NCBI GenBank assembly: GCA_002506085.1
Contig: DAWV01000004.1
Coordinates: forward strand, 14,976 to 41,777
Direction: 5' to 3'
From: Methanocorpusculaceae archaeon UBA425
GTDB taxonomy: Archaea > Halobacteriota > Methanomicrobia > Methanomicrobiales > Methanocorpusculaceae
DNA: 26,802 bases
This document shows, in pieces, positions 26,208 through 26,802 of this stretch; the stretch's first letter is position 1; every line of letters begins with the position of its first letter. The notes beneath the pieces are model-generated. The model had not been told where the DNA came from, did not search any database, and saw only the letters and a program-made list of their open reading frames with translations. The translations under genes were made by a program, and so were the position numbers.

Positions 26208-26324
26208 GGAACTCCGGGACCGGCAGACGATTGAGATTAGTTCGTCCCCCGCCCCGCCCGCAGTACACCCAAAGAAAATAGGGGGCGCTAATCGACCGCG
26301 GGTGTACTCGAAGGCTTCGCCCCC
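26176..26324. repeat. Right arm of ~150-bp inverted repeat (terminal CRISPR repeat + trailer)
   Basis: This is the reverse complement of 14018-14167. The match is perfect from the CRISPR repeat through about 26254 and near-identical to the end of the adjoining P module. The two arms enclose the whole adaptation and interference locus. Confidence 0.85.
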
Positions 26325-26802
26325 TTTCCGCAGCACACTCGCAAAAAAGGAAACGCAAAACGACCGCGGACGTACGCGAAGGCTTCGCCCCCGGGCTCGC
26401 CTTAGGGGAGGGTACTACATGGGTCCCGTCCAACTGATTCTTTCTTTTTCGTGTTTTCGTGGACGTTTTCGTGAATTTCGTGTGATGGCGGGTTGGATGC
26501 GAAGCAGACGAACTCAGCCGAGCAAGGCAAATGCCTTGCGTGGACACGCCATCAAAAAGAATCCATTACACGAAACCGCAGTACATCCAGAAATTCATTA
26601 CGGGAATCCCGGGTTCGTTTCATCACATGAAAAAGAGTGGTCCATGTACACACGAAAAAGTAGACCCGCCCCTTTCCGCAGCACACCCGCAAAAAAGTCT
26701 ATCGACTTGCTTGGTTAAGGGCGAAACTATCGGCTCACCCCGCCCCTGTCCCCCTTTTTCGTGAATTCCGTTGATTTCTGTGGGTTCCGTGTGGGGGACG
26801 GG
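26255..26802. repeat. Mosaic repeat cluster C (to window edge)
   Basis: No credible gene is present. The orientation is the same as cluster A and opposite to B. P modules lie near 26280 and 26350. An L module at 26407-26607 is interrupted by a GCGGGTTGGATGCGAAGC...GCAAGGC module (about 26486-26550) that is absent from the L copies of A and B. An L start is cut by the window end (26745-26802). An AAGTC..GACTT hairpin is at about 26697. Confidence 0.75.

Overview
The window comes from a methanogenic euryarchaeon. The NMD3, DUF424, Taw2 and replication factor C genes and the archaeal-only CoA route (pantoate kinase, then 4-phosphopantoate--beta-alanine ligase, then CoaBC) show this. Gene order and protein flavour suggest Methanomicrobiales, possibly near Methanocorpusculum; that placement is from memory and was not tested.

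Layout. (1) 1-691, minus strand: the N-terminal part of a secreted surface protein with glycine-rich repeats, running off the left edge. (2) 941-1790: a GC-rich cluster of dispersed mosaic repeats and small hairpins (cluster A), with no credible gene. (3) 1843-7716: a tightly overlapping housekeeping operon, DUF424 - nmd3 - taw2 - coaBC - pantoate kinase - phosphopantothenate synthetase - RFC-like ATPase, ending at a stem-loop/T-run near 7821. (4) 8070-11364: an orphan type I-C CRISPR effector operon, cas5-cas8c-cas7, resembling the Desulfovibrio vulgaris lineage. It has no cas1, cas2, cas3 or cas4 of its own and is followed at once by a two-repeat, one-spacer CRISPR (11387-11481) with its own repeat type. 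(5) A minus-strand Fic AMPylase gene. (6) 12905-14110: repeat cluster B, in the opposite orientation to A. (7) A 52-repeat type I-C CRISPR array (14136-17471) read on the minus strand, its leader, then cas2, cas1 and cas4 on the minus strand. (8) A divergent promoter region with a 14-bp palindrome. (9) cas3-cas5-cas8c-cas7 on the plus strand, of the Bacillus halodurans lineage of type I-C. (10) A small decaying array (25932-26207) on the plus strand. (11) Repeat cluster C to the right edge.

How it works together. The second cassette with cas4-1-2, cas3 and the long array is a complete type I-C system. Cas4-Cas1-Cas2 add spacers at the leader near 17472, Cas5 processes the pre-crRNA, Cas5-Cas7-Cas8 form Cascade, and Cas3 destroys the target. 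The first cassette can in principle form a second Cascade using its single private crRNA, but it would have to bind without cutting or borrow the Cas3 encoded about 8 kb away.

Main unusual points. The long array and the small right-hand array end in the same trailer in opposite orientation, so the whole 12-kb cas1-4 locus lies between roughly 150-bp inverted repeats and could invert. The small array has one repeat that appears to have lost exactly its hairpin while spacer lengths on both sides stayed normal. The orphan cas5 seems to start at ATT. The RFC-like protein lacks the Walker B glutamate. The GC-rich clusters carry tandem hairpins whose stems change in a compensated way.
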